Below are positions 35,360 through 42,923 of a DNA stretch of 42,923 nucleotides, piece by piece. Made by a program: the position numbers and the translations under genes. Source of the DNA: Comamonadaceae bacterium (GTDB lineage: Bacteria > Pseudomonadota > Gammaproteobacteria > Burkholderiales > Burkholderiaceae_C). Location: positions 1 through 42,923 of the forward strand of contig CANFMY010000003.1 in the NCBI GenBank assembly GCA_947448375.1, written 5' to 3'. How positions within the stretch are numbered: position 1 is the first letter of the stretch; the number at the start of each line of letters is the position of its first letter. The notes under the pieces were generated by a model. It had not been told where the DNA came from. It was given only the letters and a program-made list of their open reading frames with translations, and made no database searches.

Positions 35360-36583
35360 TCACGCAGCCACGGGTTGGCGTTGAATGGGCGCTTCACGCA
35401 CGGGCAGGTTGGCCAGTCCCGCAAACACCCCCAGCGCAATGCAGCACCACCAGACCACGTCATAACTGCCGGTGCGGTCGTACAGCAGGCCCCCGAGCCA
35501 CACGCCCATGAAACTGCCCACCTGATGGCTGAAGAAGGCAAAGCCGGCCAGCATCGAGAGGTGGGCCACACCAAAAATCTGGGCAATCACCGCGCTGGTG
35601 GGGGGAACGGTGGAGAGCCACAGCAGGCCCATGCAAGCGGAGAACACGTACACGCTGGCCGGGCTCAAGGGCACCAGCAGAAAGACCGTGATGGCCACGG
35701 CCCGCAAAAAGTAGATGGCCGACAAAATGCGGGGCTTGGACATGCGCTGACCCAAGGCACCGGCGGCATAGGTGCCCACCACGTTGAACAGGCCGATCAA
35801 GGCCAACGCATAACTGGCGACCTCGGGGGACAGGCCCTGGTCTTTCAGGTAGCTGGGCATGTGCACGCCAATGAACACCACCTGAAAACCGCAGACAAAA
35901 TAACCTGCCATGAGCCACTGGAAGCTGCGGTAGGCAAAGGCCTCCCGCACCGCCTGTCGAATGGTTTGCTGGCGCTGCACGCCGTTGGCTTGACCCATCT
36001 GGGGCTCGCGCAAGCCCATGGCCAGGGGAAGGATCAGCAGACAACTCACGCCCAGCAGCACCAGCGCCTGCTGCCAGCCTTGTCCCAGGATCAGCCAGCC
36101 TTCCACCGGCACCATCAGGAACTGGCCGAACGAGCCGGCGGCCGCGGCCACCCCCATGGCCCAGGAGCGGCGCTCGACGCCGACGTTGCGACCGATCACG
36201 CCGTACACCACCGGATAGGTGGTGCCCGCCTGCGCCATGCCGATCAACACGCCGCAGGTGAGGGCAAAGGTGAGCGGGGTGTCCGCGAAGGCCATGCCGA
36301 TCAGACCCAGGGCGTACAGGATGGCGCAGCCGATCAGCACCCGGAAGGCGCCGAAGCGGTCCGCCAGCATGCCCGAGAAGATGCCCACCAGGCCCCAGGT
36401 GAGGTTCTGAATGGCCATGGCCATGGCAAAGGTTTCCCGGCTCCAGTCCTGGGCCTGGGTGATGGGTTGCAGCCACAGGCCAAAGCCGTGACGGACCCCC
36501 ATCGAGAGGGTGACGACCAGGGCGCTGCACAGCAGCAGGCGAAACAGGGGGATGGGCGCTGGGTGCAGGGGGGACACGGACAT
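35360..36583 (-). CDS. Major facilitator superfamily permease
   Basis: 407-aa MFS transporter with about twelve hydrophobic segments. The loop between helices 2 and 3 carries GMLADRFGAFRVLIGC, the MFS signature (G-x-L-a-D-r-x-G), and a degenerate copy occurs in the second half (GALGQRMSKPRIL). The sequence resembles oxalate/formate-type or monocarboxylate-type carriers (RHGFGLWLQPITQAQDWSRETF), but the substrate is not certain. ATG 36583 (MSVSPLHPAPIPLFRLL) marks the start of family-like sequence; the open frame further upstream has no membrane character. It is divergent from parE across 153 bp. Confidence 0.9.
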   Translation of the reverse strand: MSVSPLHPAPIPLFRLLLCSALVVTLSMGVRHGFGLWLQPITQAQDWSRETFAMAMAIQNLTWGLVGIFSGMLADRFGAFRVLIGCAILYALGLIGMAFADTPLTFALTCGVLIGMAQAGTTYPVVYGVIGRNVGVERRSWAMGVAAAAGSFGQFLMVPVEGWLILGQGWQQALVLLGVSCLLILPLAMGLREPQMGQANGVQRQQTIRQAVREAFAYRSFQWLMAGYFVCGFQVVFIGVHMPSYLKDQGLSPEVASYALALIGLFNVVGTYAAGALGQRMSKPRILSAIYFLRAVAITVFLLVPLSPASVYVFSACMGLLWLSTVPPTSAVIAQIFGVAHLSMLAGFAFFSHQVGSFMGVWLGGLLYDRTGSYDVVWWCCIALGVFAGLANLPVREAPIQRQPVAA

Positions 36584-36722
36584 GACGGGCTTTGAAGGGT
36601 GAACAACCCTGATTCTCCCAGGTGTGGGCCATTCGGGTGTTTTGAGGGGGTGATGACCACAAGCCATAGCCACGGCGCCTTGGAAAACTGTGATTTCATC
36701 CAGTACCGGTTGCAAAGCTGAC

Positions 36723-36728
36723 TACAAT
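36723..36728 (+). promoter_or_regulatory. Putative -10 of parE
   Basis: TACAAT (5 of 6 matches), 8 nt before the parE ATG, with only C-rich DNA between, so there is no Shine-Dalgarno. Initiation 7-9 nt downstream would place the transcript start at the start codon. The rest of the 153-bp gap to the MFS gene shows no other clear signal. Confidence 0.45.
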
Positions 36729-36736
36729 CGCCCCCC

Positions 36737-38707
36737 ATGGCAACCAAGCAACCCCCTGCATATTCCGAAGGCTCCATCCGGGTCCTCAAGGGTCTGGAGC
36801 CGGTCAAGCAGCGACCGGGCATGTACACCCGCACCGACAATCCCCTGCACATCCTGCAGGAGGTGATCGACAACGCCGCCGACGAGGCCCTGGCCGGTCA
36901 CGGCAAGAAAATCCGCGTCAGCCTGCACACCGATGGCTCGGTGAGCGTGGAGGACGACGGCCGCGGCATACCGTTCGGTCTGCACCCCGAAGAAAAGGCG
37001 CCGGTCATTGAACTGGTGTTCACCCGTTTGCACGCCGGTGGCAAATTCGACAAAGGGCAGGGCGGGGCCTACAGCTTTTCGGGCGGCCTGCATGGCGTGG
37101 GCGTGAGCGTCACCAACGCCTTGTCGCGCCGCATGGAAGTGGTCTCCTACCGTGAAGGGCGGGTGGCCCGTCTGGTGTTTGAAGGCGGTGATGTCACCGA
37201 GTCCCTCCAGGTTCGAGCGGGCGGTGCTGACGACCGTCGCCAAGGCACGACCGTGCGGGTATGGCCCGATCCCCGCTATTTCGAATCGGCCGCACTGCCC
37301 ATGAGCGAGTTGACCCACTTGCTGCGCAGCAAGGCGGTCCTGATGCCGGGGGTGAGTGTCACCCTCTTCCATGAAAAAACCCGTGACACGCAGACCTGGC
37401 AGTTCAAGGCGGGCCTGCGTGACTATCTGCAACAAACGCTGACGGCCGACCCGGTCATCCCGCTGTTTGAAGGTGAGGGTTACGCGGACAGCGGCCACGA
37501 GAGCTTTGCAGAAGGCGAGGGGGCGGCCTGGTGCGTGGCGTTCACCGAAGACGGCCAGCCGGTGCGCGAGAGTTACGTCAACCTGATTCCCACCAGCGCC
37601 GGCGGTACGCACGAAAGCGGTTTGCGCGATGGTTTGTTCCAGGCGGTCAAGAGTTTCATCGAGCTGCATGCCTTGCTGCCCAAGGGCGTCAAGCTGTTGC
37701 CCGAAGACGTGTTTGCCCGGGCCAGCTATGTGCTGAGTGCCAAGGTGCTCGACCCGCAGTTCCAGGGGCAAATCAAGGAACGCCTGAATTCGCGCGACGC
37801 GGTGCGCCTGGTGTCGAGCTATGTGCGGCCTGCGCTGGAGCTGTGGCTCAACGAGCACGTCGAGTACGGCAAGAAGCTGGCCGAGCTGGCCATCCGCACG
37901 GCCCAGACCCGTCAGCGCGCCGGCCAGAAGGTCGAGAAGCGCAAGGGCTCCGGCGTGGCCGTGCTGCCGGGCAAGCTGACTGACTGCGAAAGCCGCGACA
38001 TCGCGCACAACGAGGTGTTCCTGGTCGAGGGTGACAGTGCCGGGGGCAGTGCCAAGATGGGGCGTGACAAGGAATCGCAGGCCATTCTGCCGCTGCGTGG
38101 CAAGGTGCTTAACACCTGGGAGGTGGAGCGCGATCGCCTGTTCGCCAACAATGAAATCCACGACATTTCCGTCGCCATCGGCGTGGATCCGCATGGCGCT
38201 GCCGACGAGCCTGACCTGAGCGGTTTGCGCTACGGCAAGATCTGCATCCTGAGCGATGCCGACGTGGACGGTTCGCACATCCAGGTGCTGCTGCTCACCC
38301 TGTTCTTCCGTCACTTCCCCAAACTCATCGAAACCGGCCATGTGTACGTCGCGCGGCCGCCGCTGTTTCGGGTGGATGCCCCTGCGCGCGGCAAGAAGCC
38401 CGCGACCAAGATGTATGCACTGGACGAAGGCGAACTCACCGCCATCCTGGACAAGCTGCGCAAGGATGGCGTGCGCGAAGGCGCGTGGAGCATCAGCCGC
38501 TTCAAGGGCCTGGGCGAGATGAGCCCCGAGCAGTTGTGGGAAACCACGCTCAACCCCGACACCCGTCGTCTGCTGCCGGTGCAGCTGGGCGACCTCGACT
38601 TTGCCCGCACCGAAGCCCTGATGACCCAGTTGATGGGCAAGGGCGAGGCTGCCGCGCGCCGTGAGCTCATGGAGCTGCACGGAGACTCCATTGAAATTGA
38701 TGTGTGA
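36737..38707 (+). CDS. parE: DNA topoisomerase IV subunit B
   Basis: ATPase subunit of topoisomerase IV, which decatenates daughter chromosomes. 656 aa. The GHKL ATPase domain has [17 protein letters not shown] (Mg-binding Asn), VEDDGRGIP, and the ATP-lid [21 protein letters not shown] transducer domain follows. The TOPRIM domain has the acidic residues in [17 protein letters not shown] and [13 protein letters not shown], and the tail [16 protein letters not shown] matches ParE rather than GyrB, which carries an insertion. It is the first gene of parE-parC. Confidence 0.97.
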   Translation: MATKQPPAYSEGSIRVLKGLEPVKQRPGMYTRTDNPLHILQEVIDNAADEALAGHGKKIRVSLHTDGSVSVEDDGRGIPFGLHPEEKAPVIELVFTRLHAGGKFDKGQGGAYSFSGGLHGVGVSVTNALSRRMEVVSYREGRVARLVFEGGDVTESLQVRAGGADDRRQGTTVRVWPDPRYFESAALPMSELTHLLRSKAVLMPGVSVTLFHEKTRDTQTWQFKAGLRDYLQQTLTADPVIPLFEGEGYADSGHESFAEGEGAAWCVAFTEDGQPVRESYVNLIPTSAGGTHESGLRDGLFQAVKSFIELHALLPKGVKLLPEDVFARASYVLSAKVLDPQFQGQIKERLNSRDAVRLVSSYVRPALELWLNEHVEYGKKLAELAIRTAQTRQRAGQKVEKRKGSGVAVLPGKLTDCESRDIAHNEVFLVEGDSAGGSAKMGRDKESQAILPLRGKVLNTWEVERDRLFANNEIHDISVAIGVDPHGAADEPDLSGLRYGKICILSDADVDGSHIQVLLLTLFFRHFPKLIETGHVYVARPPLFRVDAPARGKKPATKMYALDEGELTAILDKLRKDGVREGAWSISRFKGLGEMSPEQLWETTLNPDTRRLLPVQLGDLDFARTEALMTQLMGKGEAAARRELMELHGDSIEIDV

Positions 38708-38709
38708 CC

Positions 38710-41055
38710 ATGGCTGATCAGAATTTGCTGGAACCGCCCACCGAGGCCGATGACAACCCGGGTCTGGGCGCGTATGCGCGCCAGGCGTACCTCGAATACG
38801 CACTCAGTGTGGTGAAGGGGCGCGCACTGCCCGACGTCTGTGATGGCCAAAAGCCGGTGCAGCGGCGCATCCTGTACTCGATGGCGCGCATGGGCCTGGG
38901 CTATGGCGGTACTAACGCCAGCGTGGCCGCCAAGCCGGTCAAGAGCGCTCGGGTGGTGGGCGATGTGTTGGGTCGTTTCCACCCGCACGGCGACCAGGCC
39001 GCGTACGACGCGCTGGTGCGCATGGCGCAAAATTTTGCACAGCGTTATCCGCTGATCGACGGACAGGGCAACTTCGGCAGCCGCGACGGCGATGGCGCTG
39101 CCGCCATGCGTTACACCGAAGCACGGCTGGCGCGCATCACCAGCCTGTTGCTCGACGAGATCGACGAAGGCACCGTCGACTTTCAGCCCAACTACGACGG
39201 CTCCACCGAAGAGCCCCGCCAGTTGCCCGCACGACTGCCGTTCACCTTGCTCAACGGCGCGAGCGGCATCGCCGTGGGGATGGCCACCGAAATTCCCAGC
39301 CACAACCTGCGCGAGGTGGCCGACGCCTGTGTGGCCCTCATCAAGAACCCCAAGCTCAGCGACGAAGAACTGTTCACTCTGGTGCCCGGCCCGGACTATC
39401 CCGGGGGGGGGCACATCATCAGTTCGACCACCGACATCGCCGAGGCCTACCGCAGTGGTCGTGGCTCACTCAAGGTGCGCGCCCGCTGGACCATCGAGGA
39501 CCTGGCGCGTGGCCAATGGCAGCTGGTGGTGCACGAACTGCCCCCGGGCGTGAGCTCGCAAAAAGTGCTCGAGGAAATCGAGGAACTCACCAATCCCAAG
39601 GTCAAGGCCGGCAAGAAAAGCCTCACGCAAGACCAGACGCAGCTCAAGGCCACGGTGCTGGGTGTGCTGGATGTTGTCCGCGACGAGTCGTCCAAGGACG
39701 CGCCGGTGCGACTGGTGTTCGAGCCCAAAACGCGCACGGTCGAACAGGCCGAATTGATCCAGACCCTGCTGGCCCATACCAGCCTGGAAACCTCGGCGCC
39801 GATCAACCTCACGGCGGTGGGGATCGACGGCAAGCCGGTGCAAAAATCGTTGCGCGATCTGTTCGAGGAGTGGATCAGCTTCCGCCAGAGCACCGTGCAG
39901 CGCCGATCGCAGCATCGACTCGACAAGGTGCTGGACCGCATCCACATCCTCGAGGGGCGGCAACTGGTGCTGCTCAACATCGACGAGGTGATTGCTCTCA
40001 TTCGCCAAAGCGATGAGCCGCGGCAGGACCTCATGGAGCGCTTCAAGCTCACCGAGCGCCAGGCCGAGGACATTCTGGAAATCCGCTTGCGTCAGCTCGC
40101 GCGCCTGGAAGCGATCAAGATCGAACAGGAGCTCTCGCAACTGCGTGAAGAGAAAACGCGGCTGGAAGAAATTCTGGGCAGCCCCGCGGCCTTGCGTCGC
40201 CTCATGATCAAGGAGATCGAGGCCGACGCCAAGCTCTTCGCCGACGCGCGCCGCACCCTGATTCAAGAGGAGCGCCGTGCTGTGGCCGAGGTGCGGATTG
40301 TGGACGAGCCGGTCACCGTGGTAGTGTCCCAGAAAGGCTGGGTGCGCGCGCGCAGCGGTCACGGCCACGACGCCTCCAGCTTTGGCTTCAAGGCAGGCGA
40401 TGGCTTGTATGGCACCTTTGAATGCCGCACCGTCGATGTGTTGATGGTCCTGGGCAGCAATGGCCGGGTGTATTCCACCGGAGTGTCCACCTTGCCGGGT
40501 GCGCGCGGCGATGGACAGCCGGTCACGACCCTGATCGACCTCGAGTCGGGCACTCAGCCGACGCATTACCTGGCCGGGCCCGTGGGCGCCACCCTGCTGT
40601 TGTCTGGCAGCGGAGGCTATGGGTTTCTGGCGCAGATCGAGCATCTGGTCTCGCGCAACCGCAGTGGCAAATCCTTTTTGTCCCTGGGTGCGGGCGAAAC
40701 CGTGTGTCGACCCTCCCTGGTGTCGCTGGGGGCGGGGGCTGCGCTGCCGGTGGCCACGCATGTGGCGTGCGCCTCGCAGGCCGGACGCATCCTGACCTTC
40801 GCCCTGGATGAACTCAAGGTCATGGAAAAGGGCGGTCGAGGCCTGATGCTGCTCGACCTGGAAGCCAAGGACCAGCTGGCTGGCGCTGCGGCCTACACGC
40901 GCAGCGTTCGCATCAGCGGCGTGGGCCGTGGCGGCAAGGAGCGTGAAGAGACGCTGGAGATTCGCAGCCTCAACAACGCCCGTGCTGCACGCGGCCGCAA
41001 GGGCAAGGCGGCCGATCTGGGATTCAAGCCGAACGATATCGTTCGGGTGGAGTGA
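38710..41055 (+). CDS. parC: DNA topoisomerase IV subunit A
   Basis: DNA-cleaving subunit of topoisomerase IV. The winged-helix domain has the catalytic Tyr135 (AMRYTEARL). The quinolone-resistance region reads [11 protein letters not shown], with Q96 and D100 at the positions of E. coli Ser80 and Glu84. A long coiled-coil arm follows ([20 protein letters not shown]), then a divergent C-terminal beta-propeller region from about residue 515. 781 aa from ATG 38710, two bases after the parE stop. A GTG at 38704 overlapping that stop is also possible. It converges with the RidA-family gene across 14 bp. Confidence 0.97.
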   Translation: MADQNLLEPPTEADDNPGLGAYARQAYLEYALSVVKGRALPDVCDGQKPVQRRILYSMARMGLGYGGTNASVAAKPVKSARVVGDVLGRFHPHGDQAAYDALVRMAQNFAQRYPLIDGQGNFGSRDGDGAAAMRYTEARLARITSLLLDEIDEGTVDFQPNYDGSTEEPRQLPARLPFTLLNGASGIAVGMATEIPSHNLREVADACVALIKNPKLSDEELFTLVPGPDYPGGGHIISSTTDIAEAYRSGRGSLKVRARWTIEDLARGQWQLVVHELPPGVSSQKVLEEIEELTNPKVKAGKKSLTQDQTQLKATVLGVLDVVRDESSKDAPVRLVFEPKTRTVEQAELIQTLLAHTSLETSAPINLTAVGIDGKPVQKSLRDLFEEWISFRQSTVQRRSQHRLDKVLDRIHILEGRQLVLLNIDEVIALIRQSDEPRQDLMERFKLTERQAEDILEIRLRQLARLEAIKIEQELSQLREEKTRLEEILGSPAALRRLMIKEIEADAKLFADARRTLIQEERRAVAEVRIVDEPVTVVVSQKGWVRARSGHGHDASSFGFKAGDGLYGTFECRTVDVLMVLGSNGRVYSTGVSTLPGARGDGQPVTTLIDLESGTQPTHYLAGPVGATLLLSGSGGYGFLAQIEHLVSRNRSGKSFLSLGAGETVCRPSLVSLGAGAALPVATHVACASQAGRILTFALDELKVMEKGGRGLMLLDLEAKDQLAGAAAYTRSVRISGVGRGGKEREETLEIRSLNNARAARGRKGKAADLGFKPNDIVRVE

Positions 41056-41069
41056 GCCGGGGGGCTGGC

Positions 41070-41537
41070 TCAGCCGAGCTCGGCCACCAGTTCGATCTCC
41101 ACACACGCGCCCATGGGCAACTGCGCCACGCCAAATGCGCTGCGGGCGTGAGCGCCGCGCTCACCAAAGATCTCGCTCAGCAGTTCGCTGCACCCATTGG
41201 TGACCAGGTGGTGCTCGGTGTAGTCCGGGGCCGAATTCACCAGGCTCACCACTTTCACAATGCGCTGGACTCGCTCGAGCGTGCCCCCCTGAGCCTGGCA
41301 AGCGGCGTACAGTGTGCCCATCAGGTCGATGGCGATGGCGCGCGCCGCTTGTTGGCCTTCTGCGGTGGTCATGGTGCGGCCGAGTTGGCCCACCCAGGGC
41401 TTGCCCTCGCGGCGGGCGATGTGGCCGCTGATGAACACCAGCGAACCGGTCTGCACGAACGGCACATACGCGGCAGCGGGTTTGGCCACAGGCGGCAACG
41501 TGATGTTCAGGGCTTGGAGGCGTTGTTCGATGTTCAT
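41070..41537 (-). CDS. RidA-family protein (YjgF/YER057c/UK114)
   Basis: 155-aa member of the RidA superfamily, whose best-known members deaminate reactive enamine/imine intermediates. Features: AAYVPFVQTGSLVFISGHIAR (RidA start strand), GQLGRTMTTAEGQQAARAIA, RVQRIVKVVSLVNSAPDYTE, and GAHARSAFGVAQLPMGACVEIE, with the Arg that binds the substrate carboxylate in archetypal RidA. It is longer than classic RidA (about 130 aa) and belongs to a related subgroup, so the activity is uncertain. ATG 41537 is preferred to an in-frame start 57 nt upstream. Confidence 0.9.
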   Translation of the reverse strand: MNIEQRLQALNITLPPVAKPAAAYVPFVQTGSLVFISGHIARREGKPWVGQLGRTMTTAEGQQAARAIAIDLMGTLYAACQAQGGTLERVQRIVKVVSLVNSAPDYTEHHLVTNGCSELLSEIFGERGAHARSAFGVAQLPMGACVEIELVAELG

Positions 41538-41618
41538 GGGGGGACTCTGGAAACAAGGGGTGGACGAGGAGACCCGCTGCGCCGGATAGCTCACCGGGAC
41601 AGCGGATGTGTGCAGAGA

Positions 41619-41624
41619 ATTCTA
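41619..41624 (-). promoter_or_regulatory. Putative -10 of the RidA-family gene
   Basis: TAGAAT on the minus strand (5 of 6 matches) in the 152-bp gap to the divergent exported-protein gene, giving a leader of about 75 nt. Nothing else is clear in this gap. Confidence 0.35.
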
Positions 41625-41689
41625 CGGTGCGGGTATGTTGCCAGGCAGGGCTCAAGAAACCGGGGGGTCGTGTCGATACCGCTCAAGTC

Positions 41690-42142
41690 ATGAAATTCAG
41701 CCCTGTTGCCCTGTTGTGGCGTGAAGCCGGTCGGCGCCTATCCCTGGGACGCTTGGTGTTGTGCCTGTGCCTTGTCGTGGCACCGGTGGCTCAGGCCGAA
41801 TGGACCGAAATCGAAAAGGACGACGACATCGTCCATTTATGGGACAAGGACTCGGTGCGCCGTGTCCACGTCTCGCGTTATGTCTGGACCCTGACCGACC
41901 TGCCCAAGGCCGTCAAGGGACCCACCGGTGACAATTACCAATCCACCATGACACGCTGGCGTGTGCACTGCAAGACCGACATGTTTGTGCGCCTGTCCGT
42001 CAGCTACTTCGAGAAGCCCCAGGGCAAGGGCCGCGAAGTGAACGCCGAGGATGCGCAGGAATGGCGCACCCGCGAAGCCCCGATTCGACCGGGCTCGTAC
42101 CTGGCACTGCTCAAAAAAGAACTCTGCGATTCCAACAACTGA
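41690..42142 (+). CDS. Exported protein resembling surface-adhesin protein E
   Basis: 150-aa protein with a signal peptide: a basic start (WREAGRRLSLGR), a hydrophobic core (LVLCLCLVVAPVAQA) and likely cleavage after AQA. The mature part opens EWTEIEKDDDIVHLWDKDSVRR and continues SRYVWTLTDLPKAV, a pattern like the adhesin-E family (W..I....YLD..SI....V..W.L.D). Two Cys residues (VHCKTD and ELCDSN) could form a disulfide. Function is unknown; the family name does not prove adhesion. The stop codon starts a small hairpin, GACGC-GCCA-GCGTC (42141-42154). Confidence 0.65.
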   Translation: MKFSPVALLWREAGRRLSLGRLVLCLCLVVAPVAQAEWTEIEKDDDIVHLWDKDSVRRVHVSRYVWTLTDLPKAVKGPTGDNYQSTMTRWRVHCKTDMFVRLSVSYFEKPQGKGREVNAEDAQEWRTREAPIRPGSYLALLKKELCDSNN

Positions 42143-42223
42143 CGCGCCAGCGTCTAGAGTCTCCACCTCTGTGAATTGCCCTCCAAAAGCCTTGGGGGCT
42201 GAGCGGGGCCTTGGGAGACAGCT

Positions 42224-42923
42224 GTGGAGAGTCGGCAGACAACGTGGCCGCTGACGGCGGTGTGCACGGGGTGGATCATCGGGACCGCCTGTCATCTGGA
42301 GTGGGTGACGCTGCAGGCTGCCTCGGTGTATGCCGCCTGGGTGATGTGCACCGGGCTGGCAGGGTGGGGATGGGCACACGCGCTGTCCTCGGTCAGGTGG
42401 ATGGCTGATAGGCGTGCGGTTCGCCCCCGCTGGCGGTCACTGGGTTGGATGGCCCTGGCCGCATCCCTGGCGATGGGCGTGGCGGGTTGGCGTGCTGCCC
42501 AGCAATCGAGCGAGCGTCTCTCCCCAGCCCTGGAGGGCGTGGACCTGGTGCTCGAGGGCGTGGTGGCCCGCCTGCCTCAGCTGCAGGCCGAAGGGGTTCG
42601 GTTCTGGTTTGAGGTGGAACGCGCTCGACGCACGCAGGCGCATGGCCTGGCGGATAGCCTGGCGGATGACCGAGCGAGTAGAGCGGATAAGCCAGCGCCA
42701 GGTCCAACGCACATCCCTGCAGATGGCCTTGAAGATGGCCTTGAAGATGGCCCTGCAGATAGCCCTGCAGATGGCCCAGCCGTGGTGGTGCCGCCCCTGG
42801 TGGTGTTGGGTTGGTCGGTGGCAGCTGATGCGGGGACGGGCACGGCCCTGCCACCGGTTCGGGCGGGTGATCGCTGGCTATTGCCGGTTCGACTGAAAGC
42901 GCCGCATGGGGCTCTCAACCCCC
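42224..42923 (+). CDS. comEC: ComEC/Rec2 competence protein, N-terminal part (cut by right edge)
   Basis: Inner-membrane channel for single-stranded DNA in natural transformation. Only the first 233 residues are present: hydrophobic segments (about residues 8-54 and 70-92), then the DUF4131/OB-fold region with LEGVVARLPQLQAEGVRFWF and RAGDRWLLPVRLKAPHG. The polytopic Competence domain and the C-terminal MBL domain lie beyond the edge. GTG 42224 has GGGAG (42213-42217) 6 nt upstream. Between the two OB-fold parts lies a low-complexity insertion with tetrapeptide repeats (ADGLEDGLEDGPADSPADG). No in-frame stop occurs to the window end. Confidence 0.88.
   Translation, partial: MESRQTTWPLTAVCTGWIIGTACHLEWVTLQAASVYAAWVMCTGLAGWGWAHALSSVRWMADRRAVRPRWRSLGWMALAASLAMGVAGWRAAQQSSERLSPALEGVDLVLEGVVARLPQLQAEGVRFWFEVERARRTQAHGLADSLADDRASRADKPAPGPTHIPADGLEDGLEDGPADSPADGPAVVVPPLVVLGWSVAADAGTGTALPPVRAGDRWLLPVRLKAPHGALNP
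42644..42778 (+). repeat. 12-bp tandem repeats inside comEC
   Basis: Five consecutive 12-bp units cover 42719-42778, each close to GMAGATGGCCYT, and two related units (GGCCTGGCGGAT, AGCCTGGCGGAT) lie at 42644-42667. The frame is kept, giving DGLE/DGPA/DSPA tetrapeptides. The structure is typical of a variable-number tandem repeat. Confidence 0.8.

Noticed and set aside
34871-36595. 574-codon plus-strand frame covering the methyltransferase, microprotein and MFS genes
   Set aside because: The product is His/Gln/Gly-rich without membrane or domain features, typical of an antisense shadow. The minus-strand genes have clear motifs.
39403-39411. G9 run in parC (and G8 in trmJ at 5313-5320) as phase-variation tracts
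   Set aside because: They encode conserved Gly codons in an essential topoisomerase subunit and a housekeeping methylase; slippage would inactivate them, so no switching role is supported.

Overview
This is a GC-rich, densely packed stretch of bacterial chromosome. Its gene set and neighbourhoods point to a betaproteobacterium of order Burkholderiales, most likely family Comamonadaceae; the genus cannot be fixed from the sequence. Reasons: the pyrG-kdsA-(DUF1330)-eno-ftsB operon, a stand-alone Bug/TctC-type periplasmic receptor gene, the trmJ/suhB and pmbA/darP divergent pairs, and strong G/C bias at third codon positions. I see no transposase, phage gene, rRNA, tRNA or CRISPR array. Almost all genes are housekeeping genes, and no intergenic gap exceeds 300 bases.

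Layout. 1-10.6 kb: 5' part of glnS (minus), uppP (plus), suhB-mutS (minus), trmJ and cysE (plus), darP and mog (minus), pmbA (plus), rpsU and a YqeY/GatB-like gene (minus). 10.7-18.1 kb: alpha/beta hydrolase plus a BaiN/HI0933-type flavoprotein (minus), an acyl-CoA synthetase and plsY (plus), a YajQ-family gene (minus), murB (plus) and an AEC-family permease (minus). 18.2-22.8 kb: Bug receptor, xerD, a DUF455 ferritin-like gene (minus), a gamma-carbonic-anhydrase-like gene and hslO. 22.9-27.8 kb: minus-strand operon pyrG-kdsA-DUF1330-eno-ftsB-unknown. 27.8-31.8 kb: coaBC-dut, an FKBP-type isomerase (minus), a JmjC/cupin ribosomal-oxygenase-like gene, and a tiny Ala/Pro-rich lipoprotein with a clear promoter and terminator. 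31.8-36.6 kb: minus-strand run MFS permease, 41-codon membrane microprotein, methyltransferase, dapA, bamC, MBL hydrolase. 36.7-42.9 kb: parE-parC, a RidA-family gene (minus), an adhesin-E-like exported protein, and the first part of comEC, cut by the right edge.

Functional themes are envelope biogenesis (uppP, murB, kdsA, plsY, bamC, dapA), DNA topology, repair and segregation (mutS, parE/parC, xerD), nucleotide and cofactor supply (pyrG, dut, coaBC), and translation (glnS, rpsU, darP, trmJ).

I do not see a dramatic new multi-gene system. The more interesting signals are small. (i) At seven genes a -10-like hexamer sits 6-9 nt before the start codon with no Shine-Dalgarno, suggesting leaderless or nearly leaderless mRNAs. 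(ii) Three divergent pairs have self-complementary -10 elements. (iii) A 41-residue membrane microprotein is coupled by TGATG to a methyltransferase. (iv) Non-coding repeats include four 11-bp units upstream of mog, tandem hairpins in the Bug-receptor leader, and a palindrome abutting the lipoprotein -10. (v) In-frame tandem repeats lie in comEC, the cupin oxygenase and the acyl-CoA synthetase. (vi) A Cys-cluster protein of unknown function follows ftsB.
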